The notes beneath the pieces were generated by a model. The model did not search any database. It saw only the letters and a program-made list of their open reading frames with translations, and was not told the DNA's origin. Made by a program: the position numbers and the translations under genes. From Prochlorococcus sp. AG-402-B19 (GTDB lineage Bacteria; Cyanobacteriota; Cyanobacteriia; PCC-6307; Cyanobiaceae), in NCBI GenBank assembly GCA_003279615.1, contig QCHM01000002.1:1-64000 (forward strand): a stretch of DNA of 64,000 bases, given 5' to 3'. How positions within the stretch are numbered: the stretch's first letter is position 1; every line of letters starts with the position of its first letter. Positions 40,763 to 51,087 of this stretch are shown here, in pieces.

Positions 40763-40822
40763 CCAACAAGGGCTAACGTCGTTAAATTTGCAGTATAAAT
40801 TTCGGTTTGTTGTTTTAAGTTC

Positions 40823-41170
40823 ATGAGCGATACCATTCTGAAATCCACAACGCGTCACGTAAGAATATTTACTGCCATAGTAAAAAATAATGATTTAATT
40901 TTGGATGATGGACATCTGACGTTAGATATTGATCCGGATAATGAATTTCTTTGGAGCAATAAATCTATAAAAAAGGTTCAAGATTATTTTCGTGAATTAG
41001 TTGATTCTCACGCTGATGATGAGTTGAGTGATTATAGTTTGAGAAAAATAGGATCTTTGCTTGAAGATTTTATTCGAAAGTTGCTGAAAGAAGGAGAACT
41101 TAGTTATAACCCCAACAGCAGGGTTATGAATTACTCAATGGGATTACCTCGAACAGAAGATTTATTATGA
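40823..41170 (+). CDS. ndhM: NAD(P)H-quinone oxidoreductase subunit M
   Basis: [36 protein letters not shown]. Confidence 0.93.
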   Translation: MSDTILKSTTRHVRIFTAIVKNNDLILDDGHLTLDIDPDNEFLWSNKSIKKVQDYFRELVDSHADDELSDYSLRKIGSLLEDFIRKLLKEGELSYNPNSRVMNYSMGLPRTEDLL

Positions 41171-41826
41171 ATCAAGGTCCTTATAATCGACGTCCGTCAT
41201 CTCGAAGAAGGTCAGATTTGGCGAGGAGACAAGGAGGTAATAAATTCAACTCTAGAAGAGATTCAAATGTAAGAGATCAATATTCAGATAGAGGAAATAG
41301 ATTTAATTCGTCGGGGCCACCAGATGGTGGGGGTGGGGGCATAAAAATAAATTCTAATTCAATTGCAATTTTGGCTGGAGTATTGGTGGTTGGAGTTGGT
41401 ATTGGCAGTCTGATTACAAGTACTACATCCGGAGGTCAGGGAAACATTGCAAGTCAGCAACAGCTTGATATGGCTGTTCCAGATCCAGACTTTTGCAGGC
41501 AATACGGGGCAAGTGCTTTTGTTATTGATGTTGAGATGTATACCACCCTAAATCCTTCTACAAGCTTTGTAACACAGCCTGCCCTTCAACCAGGTTGTGT
41601 GATCCGAAGAGAAAATTGGACTGTTTTACAAAAGCAAGGAGCTATTAATAATGAAGATGTTAGGGAGTGCAAGCAAAGAATGAATACATTTGCCTACATA
41701 GGTTCAATCAGGGATCAGCCAATCGTTCGTTGTGTTTATCAAGCAGATGTTAATGAAAATAAGTTTATAATTAAAGGTGCTGAAGAAGATGCTGTTGGTA
41801 TCAATAAAGAAGCTATACAATTCTAG
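41167..41826 (+). CDS. DUF3172 family protein with Arg/Gly-rich N-terminus and one TM
   Basis: [17 protein letters not shown]..., [44 protein letters not shown]. Confidence 0.8.
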   Translation: MNQGPYNRRPSSRRRSDLARRQGGNKFNSRRDSNVRDQYSDRGNRFNSSGPPDGGGGGIKINSNSIAILAGVLVVGVGIGSLITSTTSGGQGNIASQQQLDMAVPDPDFCRQYGASAFVIDVEMYTTLNPSTSFVTQPALQPGCVIRRENWTVLQKQGAINNEDVRECKQRMNTFAYIGSIRDQPIVRCVYQADVNENKFIIKGAEEDAVGINKEAIQF

Positions 41827-42773
41827 TTTTCGCCATTAAATAGCGGTGAAAAAGAACTTGCAAATAAAGGTAGGATATTATCTGTGAATGCTTCCGCCGC
41901 TCTTGAAGAATATCTGCCAGGATTTGTAATAACTTTTAGCTCTCTTTTGACTTCTAGATCTGCAACAATTGGTCTATGTATACTTCCACCTGCTAGTTCT
42001 CTTTCGATTGAAACTACAGGAAGGAAAGCCGCACCTAGATTAGATTGAACAGCATTTTTTATTGCTTCAAGAGAATTTAATTCCATTTCGATGTGTAATC
42101 TTTGCACATCTAATCCTGAAGAAGATAATAATTGATCTACAACTTTTCTTGTCGTTGATTGAGTATCCAAAGTTATAAACCCTAGGCTATATAAATCTTC
42201 TTTTGTGAGTTCTTTTGATTTTGCTAATGGATGATTAGTAGGCAAAACAAGAGCTAATTCATCAGTAGCAAAAGGAATTATTTTTAGTGATTCATTTAAT
42301 TCTAATGGGAGTTGACCTCCGATGATAGCTATGTCTATCTGACCATTTGCAACGCTCCATCCTGTTCTTCTTGTGCTGTGAATTTGAAGTTGAACTGAAA
42401 CATCTGGATATTTTTGTCTAAAAAGACCAATCATTCTTGGCATCAAATAAGTACCTGTAGTTTGACTTGCTCCAATAATTAAAGACCCCCCTTTGAGATT
42501 ATTTAAATCCTCAATTGCCTTACAAGTTTCTTGGCACTCGCCCAAAATCTTTTCACAATAATTTAAAAGAAGTTTTCCTGCTTCCGTTAATTGAGCTTTT
42601 CTGCCTCCTCTATCAAATATGGCTATTTCTAGTTGTTTCTCCAAATTTTGAACCTGCAAGCTCACAGCCGGTTGAGTAACAAAGAGACTGTCAGCAGCTT
42701 TTTTAAAACTTCCCTCATCAACAATTGCTTTGAGGATTCTTAGTTGGTCAAGAGTGAATGGAATTTCGGCCAT
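41823..42773 (-). CDS. rbcR: LysR-type regulator (RbcR/CbbR-like)
   Basis: [41 protein letters not shown]; LysR effector domain. Confidence 0.9.
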   Translation of the reverse strand: MAEIPFTLDQLRILKAIVDEGSFKKAADSLFVTQPAVSLQVQNLEKQLEIAIFDRGGRKAQLTEAGKLLLNYCEKILGECQETCKAIEDLNNLKGGSLIIGASQTTGTYLMPRMIGLFRQKYPDVSVQLQIHSTRRTGWSVANGQIDIAIIGGQLPLELNESLKIIPFATDELALVLPTNHPLAKSKELTKEDLYSLGFITLDTQSTTRKVVDQLLSSSGLDVQRLHIEMELNSLEAIKNAVQSNLGAAFLPVVSIERELAGGSIHRPIVADLEVKRELKVITNPGRYSSRAAEAFTDNILPLFASSFSPLFNGEN

Positions 42774-42883
42774 GGTGGCAGGCCTTCATGGCAGTTATTA
42801 AAATATAAATGTAGGGAAAAATAACACCAACTGTTGATCCGGTATGGATCTAATAATTTTTCAACAGGCTTTTCAAAGGGCTA

Positions 42884-43630
42884 ATGACTTTTTCAGATAC
42901 TCATAATTCGAGTTTTGTAATGATATTACTCTTATTTTCTTTTGCCGTTATTCATAGTGGTGGAGCTGCCTTAAGGGTGAAGGCGGAAAAGGTTATTGGC
43001 CCAAGAGCATGGAGATTAATTTTTGCTTTTGCAAGTATTCCTTCAGCTTTTATTTTGATTGGTTATTTCATTGCCCATCGATACGATGGAATTAGATTTT
43101 GGAATTTTCAAGGAATCAGTCAACTCATTCCTTTGATTTGGATTTTGAGTGCAATTAGTTTTCTTTTTTTATATCCAGCCACTTATAACCTTCTTGAAAT
43201 TCCAGCTGTCCTTAAGCCCCAAGTCAGACTTTATGCTTCAGGGATTATTAGAATCACCCGCCATCCGCAAGCAATTGGTCAAATTATTTGGTGCTTTGCT
43301 CATTTACTTTGGATAGGCACAAGTTTTACCCTTGTGACTTGCTTGGGATTAATTGCTCATCATTTATTTGCGATTTGGCATGGTGATAGAAGACTGAGAA
43401 TTAAATTTGGAGAAGAATTTGAGAATGTAAAGAAAAAAACATCAGTTTTTCCTTTTTTAGCTGTGTTGGATGGACGACAAAAATTACAAATAAAAGAATT
43501 TCTAAGGCCATCTCAAATGGGCATTTGTATTGCAGTGTGTTTTTTCTGGTGGTCTCATCAATTTATTTCTGTTGGAGCTGAGAAATTTCTCTCTTTTGAT
43601 TTAACTGAATTACTTGCAAGAATTGCCTAA
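42884..43630 (+). CDS. NnrU-domain membrane protein, probable 15-cis-zeta-carotene isomerase (Z-ISO-like)
   Basis: HSGGAALR, HRYDGIRFWNFQGI, FLYPATYNLLEIPA, IIRITRHPQAIGQIIWCFAHLLWIGTSFT, GLIAHHLFAIWHGDRRL, VFPFLAVLDGRQKL. Confidence 0.8.
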   Translation: MTFSDTHNSSFVMILLLFSFAVIHSGGAALRVKAEKVIGPRAWRLIFAFASIPSAFILIGYFIAHRYDGIRFWNFQGISQLIPLIWILSAISFLFLYPATYNLLEIPAVLKPQVRLYASGIIRITRHPQAIGQIIWCFAHLLWIGTSFTLVTCLGLIAHHLFAIWHGDRRLRIKFGEEFENVKKKTSVFPFLAVLDGRQKLQIKEFLRPSQMGICIAVCFFWWSHQFISVGAEKFLSFDLTELLARIA

Positions 43631-43655
43631 ACTCTTTTCAATATGATTTTGCTGG

Positions 43656-45662
43656 ATGCATTCGGCTGCTGATTTTGCTTGGTTAATTCCGCTTCTGCCT
43701 CTTTGTGGGGCAATATTTATTGGTTTGGGATTAATTAGTTTTAACGATCTTTTTAATCGTTCAAGAAAACAGGTTGCAATAACTCTTCTAACTTGTTTGG
43801 GCGGTTCTGCATTTATGAGTTATGCAGTTTTGGCTGAACAACTTTCAGGTAAGCCCACAGTTGAACACCTTTTCATATGGGCAAGTGCAGGTTCTTTTGA
43901 ATTGCCAATGGGATATGTGATTGATCCTTTAGCTGCAGTAATGCTTGCTCTTGTGACGACAATTGCTTTCTTGGTGATGATTTATTCCCATGGTTATATG
44001 GCACATGATCCTGGATATGTTCGTTTTTTTACTTATTTAGCCCTATTTAGTAGTTCAATGCTTGGACTAATAGTTAGTCCAAATTTGCTGGAAATATACG
44101 TTTTTTGGGAATTGGTTGGGATGTGTTCATATTTACTTGTTGGTTTCTGGTACGACAGAGATGGTGCTGCACATGCAGCTCAAAAGGCTTTTATTGTAAA
44201 TAGAGTAGGGGACTTTGGCTTATTGCTTGGGATTTTGGGTCTTTTTTGGGCTACTGGTAGTTTTGACTTTAATGGAATCGCTGCAGGTTTGTCAGAGGCA
44301 GTTAGTTCTGGGACAGTTCCAATATGGGCAGCTTTGACTCTTTGTGTACTTGTTTTTATGGGACCAATGGCAAAGTCAGCACAATTCCCTCTGCATGTTT
44401 GGCTACCTGATGCAATGGAAGGGCCAACTCCAATATCAGCTCTGATTCATGCAGCCACAATGGTTGCAGCTGGAGTTTTTTTAGTAGCCAGACTTGATCC
44501 ATTATTTAGCCAATTTCCTTTTGTTGGATTGTTTATTGCAATTATTGGAACTTTGACTTGTTTCTTAGGCGCATCAATAGCTTTAACACAAATGGATTTG
44601 AAAAAAGGATTGGCTTACAGCACAGTCTCTCAACTTGGTTACATGATGTTGGCAATGGGATGTGGTGCACCAGTAGCTGGAATGTTCCATTTAGTCACTC
44701 ATGCATGTTTCAAAGCCATGCTTTTCCTTGGTTCGGGTTCAGTTATTCATGCTATGGAGGAAGTCGTTGGTCATGAACCGATTCTTGCTCAAGATATGAG
44801 ATTAATGGGTGGCTTACGCAAAAAAATGCCGATTACGGCAATAACTTTTTTCATTGGTTGTATTGCAATTAGTGGTATTCCTCCTCTGGCAGGATTTTGG
44901 AGTAAAGATGAAATTCTTGGACAAGCTTTTAATAGCTTTCCAATACTTTGGTTTATTGGGTTCCTAACCGCAGGAATGACAGCTTTTTATATGTTTAGAC
45001 TTTATTTCCTAACTTTTGAAGGAGAATTTAGAGGCGAAAATAAAGAGATGCAACTTTCTTTGCTTGCTTTAGCAGGTAAAGAAAAAGATGAAGAGCATGA
45101 AGAGCATGAGATAGGAAAGATACATGAATCTGCATGGCCCATGACATTTCCCTTGGCAGTTTTATCAATTCCTTCTGTGCTAATTGGATTTGTAGGAGTT
45201 CCTTGGAATAGCGTATTTGCAAACTTATTAGATCATAATGAGGCTCTTGAAGCGGCAGAAAAATTTAGCTGGGGAGGATTTTTACCTCTAGCAATGGCTT
45301 CAGTAGCTATTTCTTCCTGTGGGATCTTTTTAGCGGTTTTAACTTATTACTTAAATCAACTTGATCTTGGTGTTTCTCTTTCCAAGAAGTACCCTCAAAT
45401 AAATTCATTCCTTCAGAACAAATGGTACTTGGATGACATAAATGAAAAGATTTTTGTAAGAGGGAGCAGAAAACTTGCTCGAGAAGTATTAGAAGTGGAT
45501 GCCAAGGTTGTTGATGGGGTTGTCAACCTTACTGGTTTATTGACTCTTGGTAGTGGTGAAGGACTCAAATATTTTGAGACAGGAAGAGCTCAGTTTTATG
45601 CATTGATTGTGTTTGGAGGGGTGATTGCTCTGGTTGCCCTTTTTGGAGTCGTGGGAGCATGA
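43656..45662 (+). CDS. ndhF: NAD(P)H-quinone oxidoreductase subunit 5 (NdhF1-type)
   Basis: ELVGMCSYLLVGFW, GPMAKSAQFPLHVWLPDAMEGPTPISALIHAATMVAAGVF. Confidence 0.95.
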   Translation: MHSAADFAWLIPLLPLCGAIFIGLGLISFNDLFNRSRKQVAITLLTCLGGSAFMSYAVLAEQLSGKPTVEHLFIWASAGSFELPMGYVIDPLAAVMLALVTTIAFLVMIYSHGYMAHDPGYVRFFTYLALFSSSMLGLIVSPNLLEIYVFWELVGMCSYLLVGFWYDRDGAAHAAQKAFIVNRVGDFGLLLGILGLFWATGSFDFNGIAAGLSEAVSSGTVPIWAALTLCVLVFMGPMAKSAQFPLHVWLPDAMEGPTPISALIHAATMVAAGVFLVARLDPLFSQFPFVGLFIAIIGTLTCFLGASIALTQMDLKKGLAYSTVSQLGYMMLAMGCGAPVAGMFHLVTHACFKAMLFLGSGSVIHAMEEVVGHEPILAQDMRLMGGLRKKMPITAITFFIGCIAISGIPPLAGFWSKDEILGQAFNSFPILWFIGFLTAGMTAFYMFRLYFLTFEGEFRGENKEMQLSLLALAGKEKDEEHEEHEIGKIHESAWPMTFPLAVLSIPSVLIGFVGVPWNSVFANLLDHNEALEAAEKFSWGGFLPLAMASVAISSCGIFLAVLTYYLNQLDLGVSLSKKYPQINSFLQNKWYLDDINEKIFVRGSRKLAREVLEVDAKVVDGVVNLTGLLTLGSGEGLKYFETGRAQFYALIVFGGVIALVALFGVVGA

Positions 45663-45763
45663 TTTTTACATAATTTTTTTAGCTGTGTGTTTCATCCCCT
45701 ATCTAGAGGATGCCAATAATCGCATAATTTCTAAACTCAAAAAGTGGTAATTAATTTCGAATC

Positions 45764-47416
45764 TTGGAATTCGCTCTCAATTCAAGTTTGAACCTAGCAA
45801 CAATGCTAACTTCTGAGACGGTTTCAGCTGATTTCCCTTGGCTAAGCTTATCCATATTATTTCCGATAGTTGGATCATTGATTGTTCCTTTTATTCCAGA
45901 TAAAGGAGAGGGAAAAGAAGTTCGATGGTATGCCCTAATAATTGCCTTAATTACTTTTTTAATTACTGTTCTTGCTTACTTCAAAGGTTTTGATCCAAAT
46001 AAAGATGGATTGCAATTATATGAAAAAGTTACTTGGCTCCCAGATCTTGGTTTGACTTGGTCTGTGGGTGCAGATGGCTTGTCTATGCCATTGATTTTGC
46101 TTACAAGTTTTATAACTTCATTAGCGGTTTTAGCTGCATGGCCAGTTAGTTATAAGCCAAAATTATTTTTCTTTTTAATTCTTGCCATGGATGGCGGACA
46201 GATAGCTGTCTTTGCCGTTCAGGATATGATGCTTTTCTTTTTGGCTTGGGAATTGGAGTTGTTCCCGGTTTATTTGTTCCTTGCTATTTGGGGTGGAAAA
46301 AAAAGGCAATATGCTGCGACTAAATTCATAATTTATACAGCAGGTAGTTCTATTTTCATACTTCTAGTTGCTCTGGCAATGGGATTTTTTCAAGGAGGTA
46401 TTCCAGATTTTGGTTATACCCATCTAGCACAGCAAGATTTTGGGAGAGGGTTTCAATTACTTTGTTATTCAGGGTTGCTAATAGCTTTTGGAGTAAAACT
46501 TCCGATAGTTCCTCTTCATACATGGTTGCCAGATGCGCATGGTGAAGCCACTGCTCCAGTACATATGCTTTTGGCAGGAATATTATTAAAGATGGGTGGA
46601 TATGCTCTTCTTAGATTTAACGCACAACTTCTGCCTGATGCGCATGCACAATTTGCACCATTGTTAATTGTTCTTGGAGTCGTAAATATTATTTATGCTG
46701 CTTTAACTTCATTTGCTCAAAGAAATTTAAAAAGGAAGATTGCCTATAGCTCAATAAGTCATATGGGTTTTGTTTTGATTGGTATTGGTAGTTTTAGCTC
46801 GCTAGGAACTAGTGGCGCAATGTTGCAAATGGTTAGTCACGGTTTGATAGGGGCAAGTTTATTTTTTCTTGTTGGAGCAACTTATGACAGGACGCATACT
46901 CTTCAATTAGATGAGATGGGTGGTATTGGTCAGAATATGCGGATTATGTTTGCTCTATGGACAGCATGCGCTTTCGCTTCTCTTGCTTTACCTGGGATGA
47001 GTGGATTTATCTCAGAATTAATGGTCTTCGTTGGGTTTGTAACAGATGAAGTTTATACCCTTCCTTTTCGGATTGTTATTGCCTCACTTGCTGCAATTGG
47101 AGTGATCTTGACTCCCATTTATTTATTGTCGATGCTTAGAGAAATTTTCTTTGGTAAAGAAAATGCAAAGTTAATATCCAAGGCAAAGTTGGTAGATGCA
47201 GAACCAAGAGAAATTTATATTATTGCTTGTTTATTAGTTCCAATTATTGGAATTGGTCTATATCCAAAAATCATGACAGATACATATATCTCCTCAATTG
47301 ATGGATTAGTTAAAAGAGATTTGTTAGCTGTTGAAAGAATTAGAAATGATCAGCCAACAATTATTAGTAATCCTCATTTATCAATAGGAACTATTGCATC
47401 GCCCTATTTAGATTGA
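45764..47416 (+). CDS. ndhD: NAD(P)H-quinone oxidoreductase subunit 4 (NdhD1-type)
   Basis: [64 protein letters not shown] start. Confidence 0.95.
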   Translation: MEFALNSSLNLATMLTSETVSADFPWLSLSILFPIVGSLIVPFIPDKGEGKEVRWYALIIALITFLITVLAYFKGFDPNKDGLQLYEKVTWLPDLGLTWSVGADGLSMPLILLTSFITSLAVLAAWPVSYKPKLFFFLILAMDGGQIAVFAVQDMMLFFLAWELELFPVYLFLAIWGGKKRQYAATKFIIYTAGSSIFILLVALAMGFFQGGIPDFGYTHLAQQDFGRGFQLLCYSGLLIAFGVKLPIVPLHTWLPDAHGEATAPVHMLLAGILLKMGGYALLRFNAQLLPDAHAQFAPLLIVLGVVNIIYAALTSFAQRNLKRKIAYSSISHMGFVLIGIGSFSSLGTSGAMLQMVSHGLIGASLFFLVGATYDRTHTLQLDEMGGIGQNMRIMFALWTACAFASLALPGMSGFISELMVFVGFVTDEVYTLPFRIVIASLAAIGVILTPIYLLSMLREIFFGKENAKLISKAKLVDAEPREIYIIACLLVPIIGIGLYPKIMTDTYISSIDGLVKRDLLAVERIRNDQPTIISNPHLSIGTIASPYLD

Positions 47417-47483
47417 AAAGAACACACTTCAACTGGCATTACATTCATTAAAGAGATAACTTGCTTTTAGATTCTTAGTTGTA

Positions 47484-48377
47484 TTGCCAGTTGATTTTTT
47501 AACTCAAACTGCAGATTCTGGCGCGAGACTTGCAATTAGGCTCCTTCAAGATGCTGCTGAAAGAGGGGATATTGATCCTTGGGATGTGGATGTTATCCCA
47601 GTGGTAGATGGTTTTTTGGACCAGCTTAAACAGCGTATTGAAATCCCAAAGCAGATTTCAAAACATTTGAGTCAAAAAGGTGGAAGTTTTGAGATTGATC
47701 TTGCTCAGAGTAGTGAGGCTTTCTTGGCAGCTTCTGTTTTGGTTGGTCTAAAAGCAGAAGTTCTTGAGGCTGAAATATTTTCTGTTGATATGGAAGTTGA
47801 AGATGATTCAGACTTTGATTTTGGTGAGCAAGGTTGGTTGGATGATAGTTTTCAATTGCCTTTTCGTCCTGAGAGACATCTTTTTAGAAGACCCGTTGCT
47901 CCTCCTCCATTTAGAAGACCAGTCACTCTTGGAGAATTAATAAATCAACTGGAGACAATTGCAGAATCTTTGAAAAATGACGAGCTGCAAAATCGAAGAA
48001 AGTTTCGACAAAAAAAATTAAGTGATAAGGAGGTTATTGCTCAAGTTTCATCTCTTGCTCATCGAGAAAAATTACCAGAAACCACAGCGGCTTTGGCAAT
48101 TTTCATAAACGATTGGGAACAAGCTTTACACTGGGTTGATTTCGAGTTATTAGTTGAGAGGTGGGGAGATGATTCTGCTTCAAATGGTTTGGATACAGAT
48201 AGAGTCGGAGTGTTTTGGGCATTGTTGTTTTTATGCTCTCAGGGCAAGGTAGAGATTGATCAAAAAGATTCCTTATTTTCTCCAATAAGTCTGAAAAGAC
48301 TGTTAGAACCAGGCACAATTGCCCAACTTCCTCTCGCATCTTTAGACGTGACAGATGGCTCGCCGGCTGCTGCTTAG
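47484..48377 (+). CDS. scpA: Segregation and condensation protein ScpA family
   Basis: GARLAIRLLQDAAERGDIDPWDVDVIPVVDGFLDQL...AFLAASVLVGLKAEVL. Confidence 0.85.
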   Translation: MPVDFLTQTADSGARLAIRLLQDAAERGDIDPWDVDVIPVVDGFLDQLKQRIEIPKQISKHLSQKGGSFEIDLAQSSEAFLAASVLVGLKAEVLEAEIFSVDMEVEDDSDFDFGEQGWLDDSFQLPFRPERHLFRRPVAPPPFRRPVTLGELINQLETIAESLKNDELQNRRKFRQKKLSDKEVIAQVSSLAHREKLPETTAALAIFINDWEQALHWVDFELLVERWGDDSASNGLDTDRVGVFWALLFLCSQGKVEIDQKDSLFSPISLKRLLEPGTIAQLPLASLDVTDGSPAAA

Positions 48378-48428
48378 CCCTATGTGGAGTCAGCATTCTA
48401 TGTTGGCATAATATAGCTTAGGTTAAGA

Positions 48429-49613
48429 ATGCCTATGAAGGCTATGATCCTTGCGGCTGGGAAGGGGACACGTGTTCAGCCGATCACTCATGTGATTCCA
48501 AAGCCAATGATTCCTATTCTTCAGAAACCTGTGATGGAGTTTCTGTTGGAACTTCTTAAGGAGCATGGTTTTACTGAGGTTATGGTCAATGTCTCTCATT
48601 TAGCGGAGGAAATAGAGAATTATTTTCGAGATGGACAAAGATTTGGCGTGGAAATTGCATATAGCTTTGAAGGTCGTATAGAAGATGGTGAATTAATAGG
48701 TGACGCGCTTGGATCGGCGGGTGGACTTAAAAAAATTCAAGATTTTCAAAAGTTTTTTGATGATACTTTTGTTGTCTTATGTGGAGATGCATTAATTGAT
48801 TTAGATTTATCTGAGGCTGTCAAAAGACATAAAGAAAAAGGCGCTCTTGCTAGTTTAATAACTAAACGTGTTTCAAAAGATCAAGTAAGTAGTTATGGTG
48901 TTGTTGTAACTGATGAAGAAGATCGTGTTAAGGCTTTTCAAGAGAAACCATCTATAGATAATGCACTAGGAGATACGATTAATACTGGAATTTATTTATT
49001 TGAGCCTCAGATTTTTGATTATATTCCTTCTGGAAAACCTTTTGACATAGGCTCAGATTTATTTCCAAAACTAGTAGAAGAAGGTGCAGACTTTTTTGCT
49101 TTACCAATGGATTTTGAGTGGGTTGATATTGGAAAAGTTCCTGATTATTGGAGAGCAATTAGAAACGTTCTTAAAGGAGATGTTCGTCAGGTTGAAATAC
49201 CAGGAAAGCAAGTTAAACCAGGAGTCTATACTGGTTTAAATGTTGCAGCAAATTGGGATAAAATAAATGTTAAAGGCCCTATATATGTTGGTGGAATGAC
49301 AAGGATTGAAGATGGTGTAACTATTATTGGACCTTCTATGATTGGTCCTAGTTGTTGTATCTGTGAAGGAGCAACAATTGATAATTCAATAATTTTTGAT
49401 TACTCTCGAATAGGATCGGGAGTACAACTTGTTGAGAAGTTAGTTTTTGGTAGATATTGTGTCGGTAAAGAAGGTGATCATTTTGATTTACAAGAAGCCG
49501 CTTTGGATTGGTTGATAACTGATGCTCGAAGACAGGATTTAGGAGAACCGTCTCCTCAGCAAAAAGCAATGGCTGAATTATTAGGAACTGATCTTATTGG
49601 CTCTACTAATTAA
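48429..49613 (+). CDS. NDP-sugar nucleotidyltransferase (mannose-1-phosphate guanylyltransferase-like)
   Basis: MKAMILAAGKGTRVQPITHVIPKPMIPI, FVVLCGDALIDLDL; C-terminal left-handed beta-helix. Confidence 0.92.
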   Translation: MPMKAMILAAGKGTRVQPITHVIPKPMIPILQKPVMEFLLELLKEHGFTEVMVNVSHLAEEIENYFRDGQRFGVEIAYSFEGRIEDGELIGDALGSAGGLKKIQDFQKFFDDTFVVLCGDALIDLDLSEAVKRHKEKGALASLITKRVSKDQVSSYGVVVTDEEDRVKAFQEKPSIDNALGDTINTGIYLFEPQIFDYIPSGKPFDIGSDLFPKLVEEGADFFALPMDFEWVDIGKVPDYWRAIRNVLKGDVRQVEIPGKQVKPGVYTGLNVAANWDKINVKGPIYVGGMTRIEDGVTIIGPSMIGPSCCICEGATIDNSIIFDYSRIGSGVQLVEKLVFGRYCVGKEGDHFDLQEAALDWLITDARRQDLGEPSPQQKAMAELLGTDLIGSTN

Positions 49614-50487
49614 TATTTGCTTTATCTAAAATCATTGAAATTTGTTGTTCTGCTTTAATAGCCATAATGTGAACACCTTGAGCAATTCCTAGAAAAAGTT
49701 TTACTTGTTCCGCTGCAATTGATATGCCTTCATCAATAGGATTTTTTGAATTTTCAAGTCTTGAAATAATTGATTGAGGTATGCATGCTCCTGGTACTAC
49801 TCGATTTATGAATTGAGCATTTTTGGCAGATTTGAGTAGAAAGACCCCTGCTAAAACAGGAATTTTTAGTGGCTCTGTTATTTCTTGACAAAATTTTTCA
49901 AGTTTTTTGGGTTCCATGACCATTTGAGTTTGAAGAAACTTTGAACCTGCCTTTTTCTTGAGCTCTATTCTTCGTCTTAGGCCATCAAATCCTTTGCAGT
50001 TTGGATCTGCCGCGGCTCCAGCAAACAAATTAATTGGTCCATCAGGTAACAAACCTGATACGGGGTCTATTCCTTTATTAAGTGATGTAACTTGATTGAT
50101 AAGTTCTATTGAGCTTAAGTCTTGAACTGATTTTGCTTCGGATTGGTCTCCTACTCGCACAGGGTCTCCGGTTAAACATAGGATATTTTTAATCCCTAAA
50201 GCATGGGCTCCAAGTAATTCAGCTTGTAATGCGATTCGATTTCTATCCCTACAAGATAATTGCAGTATAGGTTCAAGATTCGCCTCTAAAAGCAGCTTGC
50301 ATAAGGCTAGGCTGCTCATTCCCATAATTGCTCTGCTACCGTCTGTAACATTAAATCCATGTACACGTTCTTTTAATGTGAGAGCTTTTGAAAGAGCTGA
50401 AGATGTACTGCCTCCTCGTGGAGGAGTTATTTCGGCTGTTATTGTTGATAAGCCAGATTCAAGGCGGTTTTGAAGTTTAGATTTCAC
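49606..50487 (-). CDS. metF: Methylenetetrahydrofolate reductase
   Basis: TAEITPPRGGST, VTDGSRAIMGMSSLALC, NILCLTGDPV. Confidence 0.9.
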   Translation of the reverse strand: MKSKLQNRLESGLSTITAEITPPRGGSTSSALSKALTLKERVHGFNVTDGSRAIMGMSSLALCKLLLEANLEPILQLSCRDRNRIALQAELLGAHALGIKNILCLTGDPVRVGDQSEAKSVQDLSSIELINQVTSLNKGIDPVSGLLPDGPINLFAGAAADPNCKGFDGLRRRIELKKKAGSKFLQTQMVMEPKKLEKFCQEITEPLKIPVLAGVFLLKSAKNAQFINRVVPGACIPQSIISRLENSKNPIDEGISIAAEQVKLFLGIAQGVHIMAIKAEQQISMILDKANIN

Positions 50488-50557
50488 ATGTCGTTTTTTA
50501 TTAGATAATTACTATCGGTGATGAAAGGCCCTAATCTAAGTAGTATTAATAAAAGAG

Positions 50558-50848
50558 TTGATAGTGAGGGGAATGTTTACAGGAGAAATCGCTAATTCGT
50601 CCCATATGGGGCTCTCTGCTAGAGAAATGGAGATTATCGGATTAGTTGCAGATGGCCTCACTAATCAAGAAATTGCTGAAAAACTTACTATTAGCAAAAG
50701 AACTGTTGATAATCATGTGAGCAATATGTTTACCAAAACAGGTTCAAAAAATAGGGTAGCGTTACTGAATTGGGCAATGGATCATGGAAAGATATGTCGT
50801 GATGGGTTTAATTGTTGTTCTTTGCCAGACGATGAAACAGCTTCATAG
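50558..50848 (+). CDS. pedR: PedR-type LuxR-family regulator lacking a receiver domain
   Basis: LSAREMEIIGLVADGLTNQEIAEKLTISKRTVDNHVSNMFTKTGSKNRVALLNWAMDHGKICRDGFNCCSLP; PedR-like Cys-rich tail. Confidence 0.85.
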   Translation: MIVRGMFTGEIANSSHMGLSAREMEIIGLVADGLTNQEIAEKLTISKRTVDNHVSNMFTKTGSKNRVALLNWAMDHGKICRDGFNCCSLPDDETAS

Positions 50849-50853
50849 AATAT

Positions 50854-51003
50854 CTATTTATCTTCTTCTTGGTTAATTTCTGATAGCGGCATCAGGGAAA
50901 ATTCAATTGATGACAAATCAAATAATTTGGCATAGGCAATGCATGCTTCCTTGTCAGAACAAGTAAAGCGAAGTATACCCTCAGTGTCATACAGACCATA
51001 CAA
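50854..51003 (-). CDS. Small 49-aa ORF, unknown function
   Basis: TTG start with AGGAGG 6 nt upstream (complement of 51010..51015). Hand translation MYGLYDTEGILRFTCSDKEACIAYAKLFDLSSIEFSLMPLSEINQEEDK*. Absent from the ORF track. Confidence 0.65.
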   Translation of the reverse strand: MYGLYDTEGILRFTCSDKEACIAYAKLFDLSSIEFSLMPLSEINQEEDK

Positions 51004-51087
51004 GTCATACCTCCTGCAAAGGATGCATAGTTAGCTGACTGATCCCAGCGATAATTATAAAGACAATCTAAAGGACGGATTGCCTTT

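Noticed and set aside
41101-41130. ATAACCC...GGGTTAT inverted repeat near the ndhM 3' end
   Set aside because: Lies within coding sequence; a 7-bp stem is not compelling without covariation data.
41325-41341. GGTGGGGGTGGGGGC tract as a G-quadruplex
   Set aside because: Simply encodes a Gly run; only two long G tracts are present, not enough for a canonical quadruplex.
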